From: Rathayibacter oskolensis
GTDB lineage: Bacteria; Actinomycetota; Actinomycetes; Actinomycetales; Microbacteriaceae
NCBI RefSeq assembly: GCF_900177245.1
Contig: NZ_FXBM01000002.1
Coordinates: 1,178,001 to 1,242,000 of the forward strand
DNA length: 64,000 nt
Direction of reading: 5' to 3'
The position numbers were made by a program, and so were the translations under genes. The notes beneath the pieces were generated by a model, which did no database searches, was not told where the DNA came from, and worked only from the letters and a program-made list of their open reading frames with translations. Position 1 is the stretch's first letter. Each line of letters begins with the position of its first letter. Of the stretch, positions 47,378-55,599 are shown piece after piece.

Positions 47378-48388
47378 GTGCCGAGGGTCAGGGCCGCAGC
47401 CAAGGCCGTCGCAGCCGCGCGCACGCCGCGCCGCGCGGGCGCCCTCGACTCGGTCGCTCCCGTGGATCCGGTCGTCCCGCACACCCACCGCCGCCCCCTC
47501 GGCGAGACCGCCGAGGCCCTCTTCCCGCTCATCCTCGACGCCGCGGCGCTCGGTCGGCGCAGCGCCGACGGCCCCGACCTGCTCGAGCGCTACGCCGCCT
47601 GGGGCGGCAACGGCGTGGTCGTGACCGACACCGAGGGCTCGGCCCAGGGCGAGGAGGCGGTCGGCCGCTGGCTCACCGGCCACCGCGATCGCGACCGCTT
47701 CCTCCTGATCGGCCGCTTCGGCGCCTCGACCGGCTCCGCTCCCTCGCCCCGCGCGCTCGTAGCCCGCGTCGAGGAGTCGCTGCGGCGCCTCCGCACCGAT
47801 CGTCTCGACGTGCTCGCCCTGCGTCCCGACGGCGCCGGTCGACTCGACGAGCTGCTCACCGCCGCCGAGGTGCTGCTCGCCCGCGGCGCGGCCCGCGCGG
47901 TCGTCGCCTCCGGTTTCAGCGCCGAGGAGCTCTTCGAGGCCCGGGTGCTCGCGGCTCACGGACTGCCGCGGTTCGCCGCGGTCGAAGTGCGCTACAACGT
48001 CCTCGAGAGCGCGGAGGCCGAGGGCGACGTCGGTCTGGTGGCTGCGGGGCAGGGCCTCTCCCTGCTCTCGACCCTCCCGCTCGCCCACGGGTTCCTGCGC
48101 GGTGCGGCGCGGACGCGGAGGGAGGTCGGCCGGCTCCCCGACGGCGCCCTCGCGCTCGCGCACCTCGGCCGCCGCGGCCGGCGCGTGCTCGCCGCGCTCG
48201 ACGCGATCGGGTCGGAGCTGTCGGCGGCTCCCGCCGCTGTCGCCCTCGCCTGGCTCCTCGCGCGCCCGGGCCTCGCCGCCGCGACCGTCGATCCGAGCAG
48301 CACCGCCGATGTCGACGAGCTGGTCCGCGCCGTCTCGCTCGACCTCGAGGACGGCCATCTCGCCGCCCTCGACCGCGCGCGCCGCTGA
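47378..48388 (+). CDS. Strongly degenerate aldo/keto reductase-like protein
   Basis: A 336-residue protein that follows the AKR barrel pattern. G-N-G-V-V-V-T-D-T-E-G-S-A-Q-G-E-E-A-V-G-R-W-L matches the strand 2 and helix 2 region, L-R-T-D-R-L-D-V-L-A-L matches strand 4, and A-L-A-W-L-L-A-R-P-G-L matches the end. The catalytic Tyr, Lys (A-T-K becomes L-I-G-R) and His are all gone. The N-terminal 45 residues are basic and unusual. The start is GTG with a GGGAGAG site. It is probably a non-catalytic protein or binds a cofactor in a new role. Position next to a GH13 enzyme may be chance. Confidence 0.65.
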   Translation: MPRVRAAAKAVAAARTPRRAGALDSVAPVDPVVPHTHRRPLGETAEALFPLILDAAALGRRSADGPDLLERYAAWGGNGVVVTDTEGSAQGEEAVGRWLTGHRDRDRFLLIGRFGASTGSAPSPRALVARVEESLRRLRTDRLDVLALRPDGAGRLDELLTAAEVLLARGAARAVVASGFSAEELFEARVLAAHGLPRFAAVEVRYNVLESAEAEGDVGLVAAGQGLSLLSTLPLAHGFLRGAARTRREVGRLPDGALALAHLGRRGRRVLAALDAIGSELSAAPAAVALAWLLARPGLAAATVDPSSTADVDELVRAVSLDLEDGHLAALDRARR

Positions 48389-48475
48389 CGTCGCGGCCCG
48401 GGCAGCGGCTCCCGGCCGCCGACCCCGACGCGCCACGTCGGAGGCGCACGCGCCGGGTGACCTACAGTGGGACGG

Positions 48476-49873
48476 ATGAATAACGGCGTCGCACTCCCTC
48501 TCGAACAGCCGGAGACGACCATCCGGGCCGCAGGCGGCTCCCTGGTCCGCCGGTCGGTCCTCCCGAGCGGGGTCCGCATCCTGAGCGAGGCCGTCCCGGG
48601 GGCGCGCAGCGCGACGGTCGGCTTCTGGGTCGCCGCCGGCTCCCGCGACGAGCAGCCGTCGCGACCCGCCGGCGCGCTCGGCGGCGCGGCACCGTCGAAC
48701 TTCGGGTCCACGCACTTCCTCGAGCACCTGCTCTTCAAGGGCACGCGCACGCGCACCGCACTCGACATCGCCGTGGCGTTCGACTCCGTGGGCGGCGAGC
48801 ACAACGCGCTCACCGCGAAGGAGTACACCTGCTACTACGCGAAGATCCAGGACCGCGACCTCCCCATGGCGGTGGAGGTGATCGCCGACATGGTCACGTC
48901 GAGTCTGCTCGACCCCGGCGAGTTCGAGACCGAGCGCGGCGTCATCCTCGAAGAGCTGGCGATGGCCGACGACGATCCCGCCGATGTCGCGAGCGAGCGG
49001 CTCTTCGAGGCCGTCTTCGGCGAGCATCCCCTCGGGCGCCCCATCGGCGGCAGCGCTGCGACCATCGGAGAGGCCACTCGCGACGCCGTGTGGGCCCACT
49101 ACCGCGCCGCCTACCGCCCGAACGATCTCGTCGTCACCGTCGCGGGAGCCGTCGACCACGACGCCCTGGTCGCCCTGCTCTCGCGCGTGCTCGCCTCCGA
49201 CGGCTGGGACCTCGCGACTCCCGCCGCCCCGGTCGCCCGCCGCGTCGGAGGCTCCGCCGAGTTCACCCGCGGCACCGCGCTGTCGCTCGTGCACCGGCCG
49301 ACCGAGCAGGCGAACCTGCTCATCGGCTTCCCGGGACTCGCCGCGGCCGACGAGCGGCGGATGACGATGGGGGTGCTGAACTCGATCCTCGGCGGCGGCA
49401 TGTCGTCCCGCCTCTTCCAGGAGGTGCGCGAGAAGCGCGGGCTCGCCTACTCGGTCTACTCCTTCGCCCCCTCCTACTCCGACGCCGGGATCTTCGGCCT
49501 CTACGCCGCCTGCACCCCCGCCCGCGCGGGGACGGTCGCCGAGCTCCTCCTCTCGGAGTTCACCCGTCTCGCCGAGCACGGCGTGACGGCCGACGAGCTC
49601 ACCCGCGCGCAGGGGCAGCTCTCGGGTGCCGCGGCCCTGGCTCTCGAGGACTCCGACACGCGCATGTCGCGCCTGGGCAGGTCCGAGCTCACGTTCGGCG
49701 AGTTCGTCGACCTCGACGAGAGCCTCCGTCGCCTGGCCCGGGTCGGTCCGGAGGATGTCCAGGCACTCGCGGCAGACTTGGCGAGGGGGCCGTCGTCGAT
49801 CTCGGCCGTCGGCGCGGTCGACGACTCGACGTTCGACGGGATCGCCGACATCGAGATCGCTCCCGCGATCTGA
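48476..49873 (+). CDS. M16-family zinc metallopeptidase
   Basis: A 465-residue M16 peptidase. The inverted zinc motif H-F-L-E-H is at H80, E83 and H84, with the downstream Glu in E-R-G-V-I-L-E-E-L. The inactive second half has R-E-K-R-G-L-A-Y-S-V-Y-S. Compared with relatives there is a short Ser/Gly/Ala insert (residues 60-77) before the zinc motif. In actinobacteria the gene follows pnp, as it does here with a few genes between. The substrate is not established. TACAGT (48463-48468) lies 7 nt before the ATG, so the mRNA is probably leaderless. Confidence 0.9.
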   Translation: MNNGVALPLEQPETTIRAAGGSLVRRSVLPSGVRILSEAVPGARSATVGFWVAAGSRDEQPSRPAGALGGAAPSNFGSTHFLEHLLFKGTRTRTALDIAVAFDSVGGEHNALTAKEYTCYYAKIQDRDLPMAVEVIADMVTSSLLDPGEFETERGVILEELAMADDDPADVASERLFEAVFGEHPLGRPIGGSAATIGEATRDAVWAHYRAAYRPNDLVVTVAGAVDHDALVALLSRVLASDGWDLATPAAPVARRVGGSAEFTRGTALSLVHRPTEQANLLIGFPGLAAADERRMTMGVLNSILGGGMSSRLFQEVREKRGLAYSVYSFAPSYSDAGIFGLYAACTPARAGTVAELLLSEFTRLAEHGVTADELTRAQGQLSGAAALALEDSDTRMSRLGRSELTFGEFVDLDESLRRLARVGPEDVQALAADLARGPSSISAVGAVDDSTFDGIADIEIAPAI

Positions 49874-49936
49874 CCGGATCGCCGAACGTCCGCTGACCGC
49901 GCACCGTCGCGCCGCACCGCATCAGGGAGGACCTCC

Positions 49937-50539
49937 GTGTCCCACTACATCTACCTCGTCCGCCACGGTGAGCAGCAGGACGCCGAGCACGGTCTGCCGG
50001 ACGGCCCGCTCTCGGCCAGGGGCGAGCGCCAGGCCCGGCTCATCGCCGAGCGCCTCGGCGGCGTCCCGTTCACGGGCGCGTGGCACTCGCCGCTGCGCCG
50101 GGCGGAGGAGACGGCGGCCCGGTTCCGCGCCGTCCTGCCGGGCCTCGCCATCGAGCCCTCCTCGCTGCTCTTCGACTGCATCCCCTCCGGCCCCACGCCC
50201 GACATGCCGCGCTCGTTCGAGCCCTTCTTCGGCAGCGTCACCCCCGCCGAGATCGAGGCCGGGCACGCTCAGATGCAGGACGCGGTGGCCGAGTTCCTCG
50301 CTCCCTCCCGCGAGGACCGCCACGACCTGCTGATCACCCACAACTTCGTCATCGGCTGGTTCGTCCGTCACGTCTTCGATGCCCCCGACTGGCGCTGGCT
50401 CGGTCTCAACCAGGCGAACTGCGGCCTCACGATCATCCGGGTCCGCTCCCGCAAGCCTCCCGTGCTCGTGGTGCACAACGATCTCGCCCACCTGCCGGTC
50501 GAGCTGCGCACGGGCCTTCCGGAGGCTCAGCCCTACTGA
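49937..50539 (+). CDS. Histidine phosphatase family protein
   Basis: A 200-residue phosphatase. The phosphohistidine signature L-V-R-H-G-E is at residues 7-12, followed by A-W-H-S-P-L-R-R-A-E-E-T and the second catalytic His in L-L-I-T-H-N-F-V-I-G. The family removes phosphate from sugars, nucleotides or proteins; the substrate is unclear. The start is GTG with an AGGGAGG site. A run of 15-bp repeats begins with its own stop codon. Confidence 0.87.
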   Translation: MSHYIYLVRHGEQQDAEHGLPDGPLSARGERQARLIAERLGGVPFTGAWHSPLRRAEETAARFRAVLPGLAIEPSSLLFDCIPSGPTPDMPRSFEPFFGSVTPAEIEAGHAQMQDAVAEFLAPSREDRHDLLITHNFVIGWFVRHVFDAPDWRWLGLNQANCGLTIIRVRSRKPPVLVVHNDLAHLPVELRTGLPEAQPY

Positions 50540-50626
50540 GCCGGCCGCCCCTGAGCACGCCGCCCCTGAGCACGCCGCCCTTGAGCCGGCCGCCCGTGAG
50601 CCCGCCGCCCCTGAGCCCGCCGTGGC
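50537..50626 (+). repeat. Six tandem 15-bp repeats
   Basis: Units of consensus TGAGCMCGCCGCCCC start at 50537, 50552, 50567, 50582, 50597 and 50612; the first includes the stop codon of the phosphatase gene. They fill the gap to the next gene's -10 box (TACCGT, 50635-50640). Copy number may vary between strains. Confidence 0.85.
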
Positions 50627-50646
50627 CGAGCCGCTACCGTGGCCGG

Positions 50647-51135
50647 GTGACGTCGACCCTCCTCCGCCCCGGAACGCGCGACGACCACGACGACTGCGTG
50701 CGGCTCTGGCTCGCGGCACTCGAGGCCCGCGACGGTCGCGCACCCGTGCCGGGGACCGACGACCGCGCCCGCGCCAAGCTCGCAGCCCCGGCGGTCTGCT
50801 TCGTCGTCGCCGAGCGCGGCGGCCCGATCGACGGCTTCGTCCTGGTGTCGACGCCGGGGAGCGGCTTCGCCGACGATCCGCCGGGCGCCGCCTACCTCTC
50901 GCTGCTGGCCGTGCACCCCTCGGCCCAGGGGAGGGGGCTCGCGCGGCGGCTGCTCGCGGCGGCCGAGCGCGACGCGGCGGCCGTCGCCGACGAGGCCGTG
51001 CTGCACGTCCTCGTGGGCAATCGGGCGGCCCGCTCCCTCTACCGCGCGGCGGGCTGGAGGGAGGAGGGTGCGGAGTTCCCGCACCCGCTGTCCGCGGCTC
51101 CCGTGATCACGCTCCGGCGACTGCTCGGCGACTGA
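50647..51135 (+). CDS. GNAT-family N-acetyltransferase
   Basis: A 162-residue acetyltransferase. Motif A reads L-S-L-L-A-V-H-P-S-A-Q-G-R-G-L-A-R-R-L-L, with the Q-G-R-G-L-A pyrophosphate loop, and the end has N-R-A-A-R-S-L-Y-R-A-A-G-W. The substrate is unknown. The start is GTG, 6 nt after TACCGT (50635-50640), so it is probably leaderless. It is followed by dapB with its own -10 box. Confidence 0.83.
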   Translation: MTSTLLRPGTRDDHDDCVRLWLAALEARDGRAPVPGTDDRARAKLAAPAVCFVVAERGGPIDGFVLVSTPGSGFADDPPGAAYLSLLAVHPSAQGRGLARRLLAAAERDAAAVADEAVLHVLVGNRAARSLYRAAGWREEGAEFPHPLSAAPVITLRRLLGD

Positions 51136-51151
51136 TCGTTAGGCTGGTGCG

Positions 51152-51985
51152 GTGATGACCTCCGTCGCCGTCGTCGGTGCGTCCGGCAGACTCGGCTCCC
51201 TGACCTGCTCGCTCATCGAGGCCTCAGACGACTTCACCCTCGTCGCGCGTCTGGGATCCCGGAGCGACCCGCGCGAGATGCTCGCAGCCGACGTCGTCGT
51301 CGACATGACCGTCCCCGCCGTCAGCCAGGCGATCGTCGACCTCGCGGTGTCGAACGGCAGGAAGGTGCTCGTCGGCACCTCCGGCTGGACCGGCGACCGG
51401 ATCGCGGCGCTCCGCCGCACGGTCGACGCGCATCCCGGGGCGGGCGTCGTCATCATCCCCAACTTCTCGCTCGGCTCCGTCGTCGCCACCGCGCTCGCCA
51501 CGGTCGCCGCGCAGTTCTTCGACGCCGCCGAGATCATCGAGACGCACGGGGCGCGCAAGGTCGACTCCCCGTCGGGCACCGCGGTGCGGACGGCCGAGCT
51601 CCTCCTGCGGGCTCGGGCCGAACGGGGCCCGGTGGAGGCGCCGCACACCGACCAGCGCGCCAGAGGGCAGCAGGTGGCGAGCATCCCGGTGCACAGCCTC
51701 CGGCTCCCGGGAGTGGAGGCGCGCCAGGAGGTGATCTTCGGCGGCACGGGCGAGACGGTCACCATCCGGCACGACACCTCCTCGCAGGCCTCCTACGAGG
51801 CGGGGATCCTCCGCTCGCTCGAGGCGGTCGCGACCACCACGGGAGTCGTCGTGGGTCTGGACGCGCTGCTCGATCTCCGCGCGGCGTTCGATGCGGCGCC
51901 GCTCGCCGAGCGGGCCTCCGACGAGCCGCCCGTGATCGACGACGTCCCCTCCGGTCAGGCGGCCTCCGCGACGAGCACCCGGTGA
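51152..51985 (+). CDS. dapB: 4-hydroxy-tetrahydrodipicolinate reductase
   Basis: A 277-residue enzyme of the diaminopimelate/lysine pathway; it reduces the DapA product with NAD(P)H. The nucleotide loop is V-V-G-A-S-G-R-L-G, the strand V-V-V-D-M-T-V-P marks the cofactor domain, and the catalytic region is E-T-H-G-A-R-K-V-D-S-P-S-G-T. About 30 extra residues at the C-terminus are not part of the core. The start is GTG at 51152, 6 nt after TAGGCT (51140-51145); ATG one codon later is the alternative. The stop overlaps the next gene's GTG by 4 nt. dapA lies 3.6 kb downstream. Confidence 0.93.
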   Translation: MMTSVAVVGASGRLGSLTCSLIEASDDFTLVARLGSRSDPREMLAADVVVDMTVPAVSQAIVDLAVSNGRKVLVGTSGWTGDRIAALRRTVDAHPGAGVVIIPNFSLGSVVATALATVAAQFFDAAEIIETHGARKVDSPSGTAVRTAELLLRARAERGPVEAPHTDQRARGQQVASIPVHSLRLPGVEARQEVIFGGTGETVTIRHDTSSQASYEAGILRSLEAVATTTGVVVGLDALLDLRAAFDAAPLAERASDEPPVIDDVPSGQAASATSTR

Positions 51986-52428
51986 GGACCCGCCTGGGCG
52001 TCGGCCTGATGGCGGTCCTGCTCGCCCTGTACCTCTTCGTGTGCCTGCAGTACTCCTACGTCGCCTTCGCGGCCGGCACGCTGCCGGGCGTCGTCATGGG
52101 CGTCGGACTCCTGATCCTCGGCGGGATCGGGGTCTGGGGTCTCGTGCGCGAACTGCTCTTCGGCGTCCGCGCCGAGCGCCTCGCCCGCAGGCTGGAGGAG
52201 GAGGACGCCCTCCCGCAGGAGGTGGTCGTCTCCCGGGCCAGCGGGCGCCCGCTCCGCGAGGAGGCCGACGCCCTCTTCCCGCGCTACGCGGAGGAGGTCG
52301 ACGCGCACCCGGAGAGCTGGCGCGCCTGGTACCGCCTCGGCCTCGTCTACGACGCCGGCGGCGACCGCAAGCGCGCGAGGGGCGCGATCCGCCGCTCGAT
52401 CAGCCTGGAGCGCGACGCGCCCGCCTGA
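51982..52428 (+). CDS. Membrane protein with one TPR-like repeat, coupled to dapB
   Basis: A 148-residue protein with two helices (about 5-28 and 33-55) followed by a basic/acidic helix and a C-terminal tetratricopeptide-like unit (E-S-W-R-A-W-Y-R-L-G-L-V-Y-D-A-G-G-D). The GTG start overlaps the dapB stop (GTGA), so the two are made together. The role is unknown; TPR units bind proteins. It ends 4 nt from a convergent gene. Confidence 0.72.
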   Translation: MRTRLGVGLMAVLLALYLFVCLQYSYVAFAAGTLPGVVMGVGLLILGGIGVWGLVRELLFGVRAERLARRLEEEDALPQEVVVSRASGRPLREEADALFPRYAEEVDAHPESWRAWYRLGLVYDAGGDRKRARGAIRRSISLERDAPA

Positions 52429-52432
52429 TCGC

Positions 52433-53488
52433 TCAGCCCAGGACCCAGGCGAGCGCCTCCGCCACCGTCCGGTGCCGGAACTCGAAGCCGTCGTCGAGGA
52501 GTCGCTGCGGCACGAGCTGCTGGCTCGAGAGCAGGAGCTCGTGACCGGCGTCCCGCAGGGCGAGCTCGATGATCTTCTCGGGAACCGCGAGCTTGAAGGG
52601 CCGGTGCAGCTGCTCCGCGAGCGTGCTCATCACGTCGTTCGCGGTCGCGGCGGCCGGACCCGCGAGGTTGACCGGGCCCGAGAGCGAGGAGGTCAGCAGG
52701 TGCCGGATCGCCGCCGCCTCGTCGTACAGGCTGATCCACGGCCAGACCTGCCGGCCGCCGCCGAGGGGGCCGCTGAGACCGAAGCGGGTCAGCGGCAGGA
52801 GCGGCTTGAGCGCGCCTCCCTTGCCCAGGACGAGACCGGTGCGGAACGTCACCACCCGCGTGCTCTCGGGTGCGAGGTGCGCGGCGCGCTCCCACTGCTC
52901 GACGACGTCGGCGAGGAAGCCCTCGCCGCGCGGGGAGTCCTCGGTCAGCTCCTCGCCCGGGCGGTCGCCGTAGTAGCCGACCGCTGACGCGTTGAGGAGG
53001 ATCGTCGGGGGCGAGGACGCCATCCGCATCGCGTCGGTGATGGTCTGCGTCGCCTGCACCCGCGAGTCGAGGATCTCGCGCCTGTAGGAGGAGGTCCACG
53101 GCAGCCGGCTGATCGACGCACCCGAGAGGTTGATGACGGCGTCGACGCGGTCGAGGACGCTGAAGTCGAGCATGTGCGACGCCGGTGCCCAGTGGAACTC
53201 GTCCGGGCTGGCGGGCGCGTGGCGCACCAGGCGGAAGATCTCGTGCCCGTCCGCGCGCAGCTGGCGGGTGAGCTCGGAGCCGATCATCCCGCTCGCGCCC
53301 GAGATCAGCACCTTGAGGCGGGGAGGAGGGGTCGGGGTCTCGCGCTGCTTCTCCTGCGCGTGGGCGCCGGACGACGAGTCGGGCAGCGCGGAGGGACGAG
53401 GCTCCTGCGGGCGCGAGGACCGGCGGGTGGGGCCGGCCGTCGCGTCGGTTCCGTCCTGGTCGGAGTGCCGTGCGGATGAGTCGCTCAT
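52433..53488 (-). CDS. TIGR01777-family NAD-dependent epimerase-like protein
   Basis: A 351-residue extended-SDR protein. After a disordered 57-residue N-tail rich in Ser, Pro and Arg, the NAD loop reads V-L-I-S-G-A-S-G-M-I-G, then N-L-S-G-A-S-I, N-A-S-A-V-G-Y-Y-G with the conserved Tyr pair, and V-F-R-T-G-L-V-L-G-K-G-G type residues. The C-terminal DUF1731 region follows. The family (YfcH in E. coli) has no settled substrate. The ATG has GGAGG 4 nt upstream. Confidence 0.85.
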   Translation of the reverse strand: MSDSSARHSDQDGTDATAGPTRRSSRPQEPRPSALPDSSSGAHAQEKQRETPTPPPRLKVLISGASGMIGSELTRQLRADGHEIFRLVRHAPASPDEFHWAPASHMLDFSVLDRVDAVINLSGASISRLPWTSSYRREILDSRVQATQTITDAMRMASSPPTILLNASAVGYYGDRPGEELTEDSPRGEGFLADVVEQWERAAHLAPESTRVVTFRTGLVLGKGGALKPLLPLTRFGLSGPLGGGRQVWPWISLYDEAAAIRHLLTSSLSGPVNLAGPAAATANDVMSTLAEQLHRPFKLAVPEKIIELALRDAGHELLLSSQQLVPQRLLDDGFEFRHRTVAEALAWVLG

Positions 53489-53544
53489 GGTGCCTCCCGG
53501 GGCCCGTCGCGGTCGGCCCGCGAGGCGCCTCCCAGCCTAGGGCG

Positions 53545-54048
53545 TCACGCCCGGGAGCCCGCCGAGCGCCCGAGCACACCGGCGCGGACCAGCAGCAGGT
53601 AGAGCTGGCAGCCGAGGCAGAGTCCGAAGGCGGCGTTGAGGAAGGCGGCCAGGAAGGCGACGGCGGCCGCGACGGGAACGGCGCCCGGGACGCCCGCCAG
53701 GTGCAGCACGGCTCCGACCGCGGTGACGACCAGTCCGACGACCTGGGCGAAGCGCGGAGGGCGGGCGTCCTCCCACTCCGAGGGCGGTGCGAGCCGGGGT
53801 GCGACCAGTCGGCGGTAGAGCGTCGCCCACGGGCCGGAGCCGATCCCGCGCGCCGCCGACCATGCGAACAGCGCGACGATCACGAGGAGGAGGAGGAAGC
53901 CGGGCCGGGTGGCGCGCTCCGCGAGATCTCCTCCGACGGGCGCCGCGAGCCCGAGCCCGACGGTCGCGAGCAGGAGGAGCGCGGTGATCGACGCGGCGAA
54001 GCGCGGCCCGCGCGGGTCGATGCGTCCGGGTGGGCGAGTGCCGGTCAT
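53545..54048 (-). CDS. DUF4395 membrane protein paired with thioredoxin
   Basis: A 167-residue protein with four helices. It opens I-D-P-R-G-P-R-F-A-A-S-I-T and ends with the DUF4395 signature L-N-A-A-F-G-L-C-L-G-C-Q-L-Y, which has a C-x2-C pair in the last helix. Its start overlaps the stop of the thioredoxin gene (ATGA). The pair could pass reducing power across the membrane, similar to DsbD/CcdA, though this is not proven for DUF4395. Confidence 0.85.
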   Translation of the reverse strand: MTGTRPPGRIDPRGPRFAASITALLLLATVGLGLAAPVGGDLAERATRPGFLLLLVIVALFAWSAARGIGSGPWATLYRRLVAPRLAPPSEWEDARPPRFAQVVGLVVTAVGAVLHLAGVPGAVPVAAAVAFLAAFLNAAFGLCLGCQLYLLLVRAGVLGRSAGSRA

Positions 54049-54482
54049 GGCGTCTCCAGGAGTCGGTCGAGCTCCTCGACGACGACGGAGCGTGCCGGAG
54101 CGCCGCCGATGCGGCTGCGCGCGACACCGTCGGCGTCGAGGACGAGGAGGGTGGGGGTCTGCACGATCCGGAACCGGTCGGCGAGGTCGGCGCGGCGGGT
54201 GAGGTCGACGTCGAGGTGCACGACTCCCTCTCGAGCGCCGGCGACGTCGGCGAGCATCCGGTGCACGGCGGGGCAGCGGGTGCAGAACTCGGTCGAGAAC
54301 TGCACGACGGTGGCCACTCCTCCGAGCTCGGCTCCATCGACCAGCCCGGCGGGATCGATCCGCTCCGGTGCCGGCGTGGCGAGAGTGCGGACGCGCCCCG
54401 AGGAGCGGCGGTGGGCGACGCCGAGTGCTGTCCCGAGGGCGACGAGACCGACGAGGACGGCCGCGATGACGAGAGGATCCAC
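54045..54482 (-). CDS. Membrane-anchored thioredoxin-fold protein
   Basis: A 145-residue protein. One N-terminal helix (about 4-24) is followed by a short linker and a thioredoxin domain with F-S-T-E-F-C-T-R-C-P (C-x2-C) and the cis-Pro in V-Q-T-P-T-L-L-V. The GTG start follows TACCGT (54489-54494) by 6 nt. Overlap with the DUF4395 gene marks the two as a functional pair, probably in redox control at the membrane. The topology of the domain (in or out) is not certain. Confidence 0.85.
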   Translation of the reverse strand: MDPLVIAAVLVGLVALGTALGVAHRRSSGRVRTLATPAPERIDPAGLVDGAELGGVATVVQFSTEFCTRCPAVHRMLADVAGAREGVVHLDVDLTRRADLADRFRIVQTPTLLVLDADGVARSRIGGAPARSVVVEELDRLLETP

Positions 54483-54574
54483 GACTCGACGGTAGGCGGC
54501 GCGTGCCCCGGGCGTCCGTTCGTGACGTCCCGAGTCGGCGGCGCGGCTCCGGGACGTGCTCTAGGGTCGAAGCC

Positions 54575-55336
54575 GTGACCGAGCAGAGCGCCCCCGACGG
54601 CACCATCACCTTCCGCTCCGACGTCGTCGTCGAGCTCGTCAGGGCCAGCGCCCACGACTCCGACGTCCTCTTCGCCGCCCGCGTCTCGACGCAGGGCGAG
54701 CAGACCCTCGCTGCGGCGCTGGACGGCGAGGAGGCCGAGGTCGAGCTGCAGCGCAAGCGCGATCGCGGGCTCATCAACTACCTGATGCGCGACCGGCACG
54801 GCTCGCCCTTCGAGCACAACTCGATGACCTTCTACGTGCAGGCGCCGATCTTCGTGTTCCGCGAGTTCATGCGGCACCGCATCGCCTCCTACAACGAGGA
54901 GTCGGGCCGCTACCGCGAGCTGCGTCCGGTCTTCTACGTGCCCGGCCCCGAGCGCAACCTCGTGCAGATCGGCAAGCCCGGCGCCTACGACTTCGTCCCC
55001 GGCACCCCGGAGCAGACCGAGCTCGTCGCCGCAGAGACCCGTCGGGCGAGCACGCAGGCGTTCGAGGCCTACCAGCGGATGCTCGCCGAGGGTGTCGCCC
55101 GCGAGGTCGCGCGCATCGTCCTCCCCCTCAACATCTACTCGTCGATGTACGTCACGCTGAACGCCCGCTCGCTGATGAACTTCCTCTCGCTGCGCACCAA
55201 GCGGGAGGACTCGACGTTCCCCTCCTTCCCTCAGCGCGAGATCGAGATGGCCGCCGAGCAGATGGAGCGCCACTTCGAGGAGCTGATGCCGCTGACGGCC
55301 GCGGCCTTCACCGCGAACGGGCGCGTCGCCCCGTAG
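54575..55336 (+). CDS. thyX: Flavin-dependent thymidylate synthase
   Basis: A 253-residue ThyX. The family signature R-H-R-I-A-S-Y-N-E-E-S-G-R is at about residues 99-111, with upstream G-H/G-S-P-F-E-H-N-S and the substrate Arg in N-A-R-S-L-M-N-F-L-S-L-R. It makes dTMP from dUMP with methylene-tetrahydrofolate and reduced FAD. Its place between dapB and dapA is usual in actinobacteria. The start is GTG, 7 nt after TAGGGT (54562-54567). Confidence 0.96.
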   Translation: MTEQSAPDGTITFRSDVVVELVRASAHDSDVLFAARVSTQGEQTLAAALDGEEAEVELQRKRDRGLINYLMRDRHGSPFEHNSMTFYVQAPIFVFREFMRHRIASYNEESGRYRELRPVFYVPGPERNLVQIGKPGAYDFVPGTPEQTELVAAETRRASTQAFEAYQRMLAEGVAREVARIVLPLNIYSSMYVTLNARSLMNFLSLRTKREDSTFPSFPQREIEMAAEQMERHFEELMPLTAAAFTANGRVAP

Positions 55337-55378
55337 GGCCGCCGTTGCCTGCCGCGTCCGTCCGCGGGCGCTCAGCGG

Positions 55379-55531
55379 GTGCGCTTGCAGGTGCCGGAGC
55401 GCTTTCCAGGTGCCTGTGCGGTTCGAAGGTGCCGGTGCGGTTCGCAGGTGTCTGTGCGGTTCGCAGGCACCCACCCACACCTGCGCATCGCACCCACTCC
55501 TCCAGATCGCACCGCCACCTGCAGACCGCAC
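55379..55531 (+). repeat. Second repeat array: five direct units then three inverted units
   Basis: Between thyX and dapA, direct units start at 55379, 55397, 55416, 55435 and 55454 (core GTGCGGTTCGCAGG; spacing 18-19). After only 12 nt, three inverted units end at 55493, 55512 and 55531, spaced exactly 19 (for example CCTGCAGACCGCAC). The 5+3 layout is the same as at 17719-17926, but the spacer is shorter and the units are more varied. Bases after it (55532-55586) lead into the dapA -10 box. Confidence 0.9.
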
Positions 55532-55599
55532 TCCACGCCCCCGAAGAACCACCCGATCGACCCCCGGCCCCCCGCCGCCGACCCGATACCCTGATGACC

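Noticed and set aside
50379-51155. Alternative-frame protein with PEHAA-type pentapeptide repeats over the 15-bp array
   Set aside because: It overlaps the phosphatase and acetyltransferase genes in another frame, and the repeats are explained by the non-coding tandem array.
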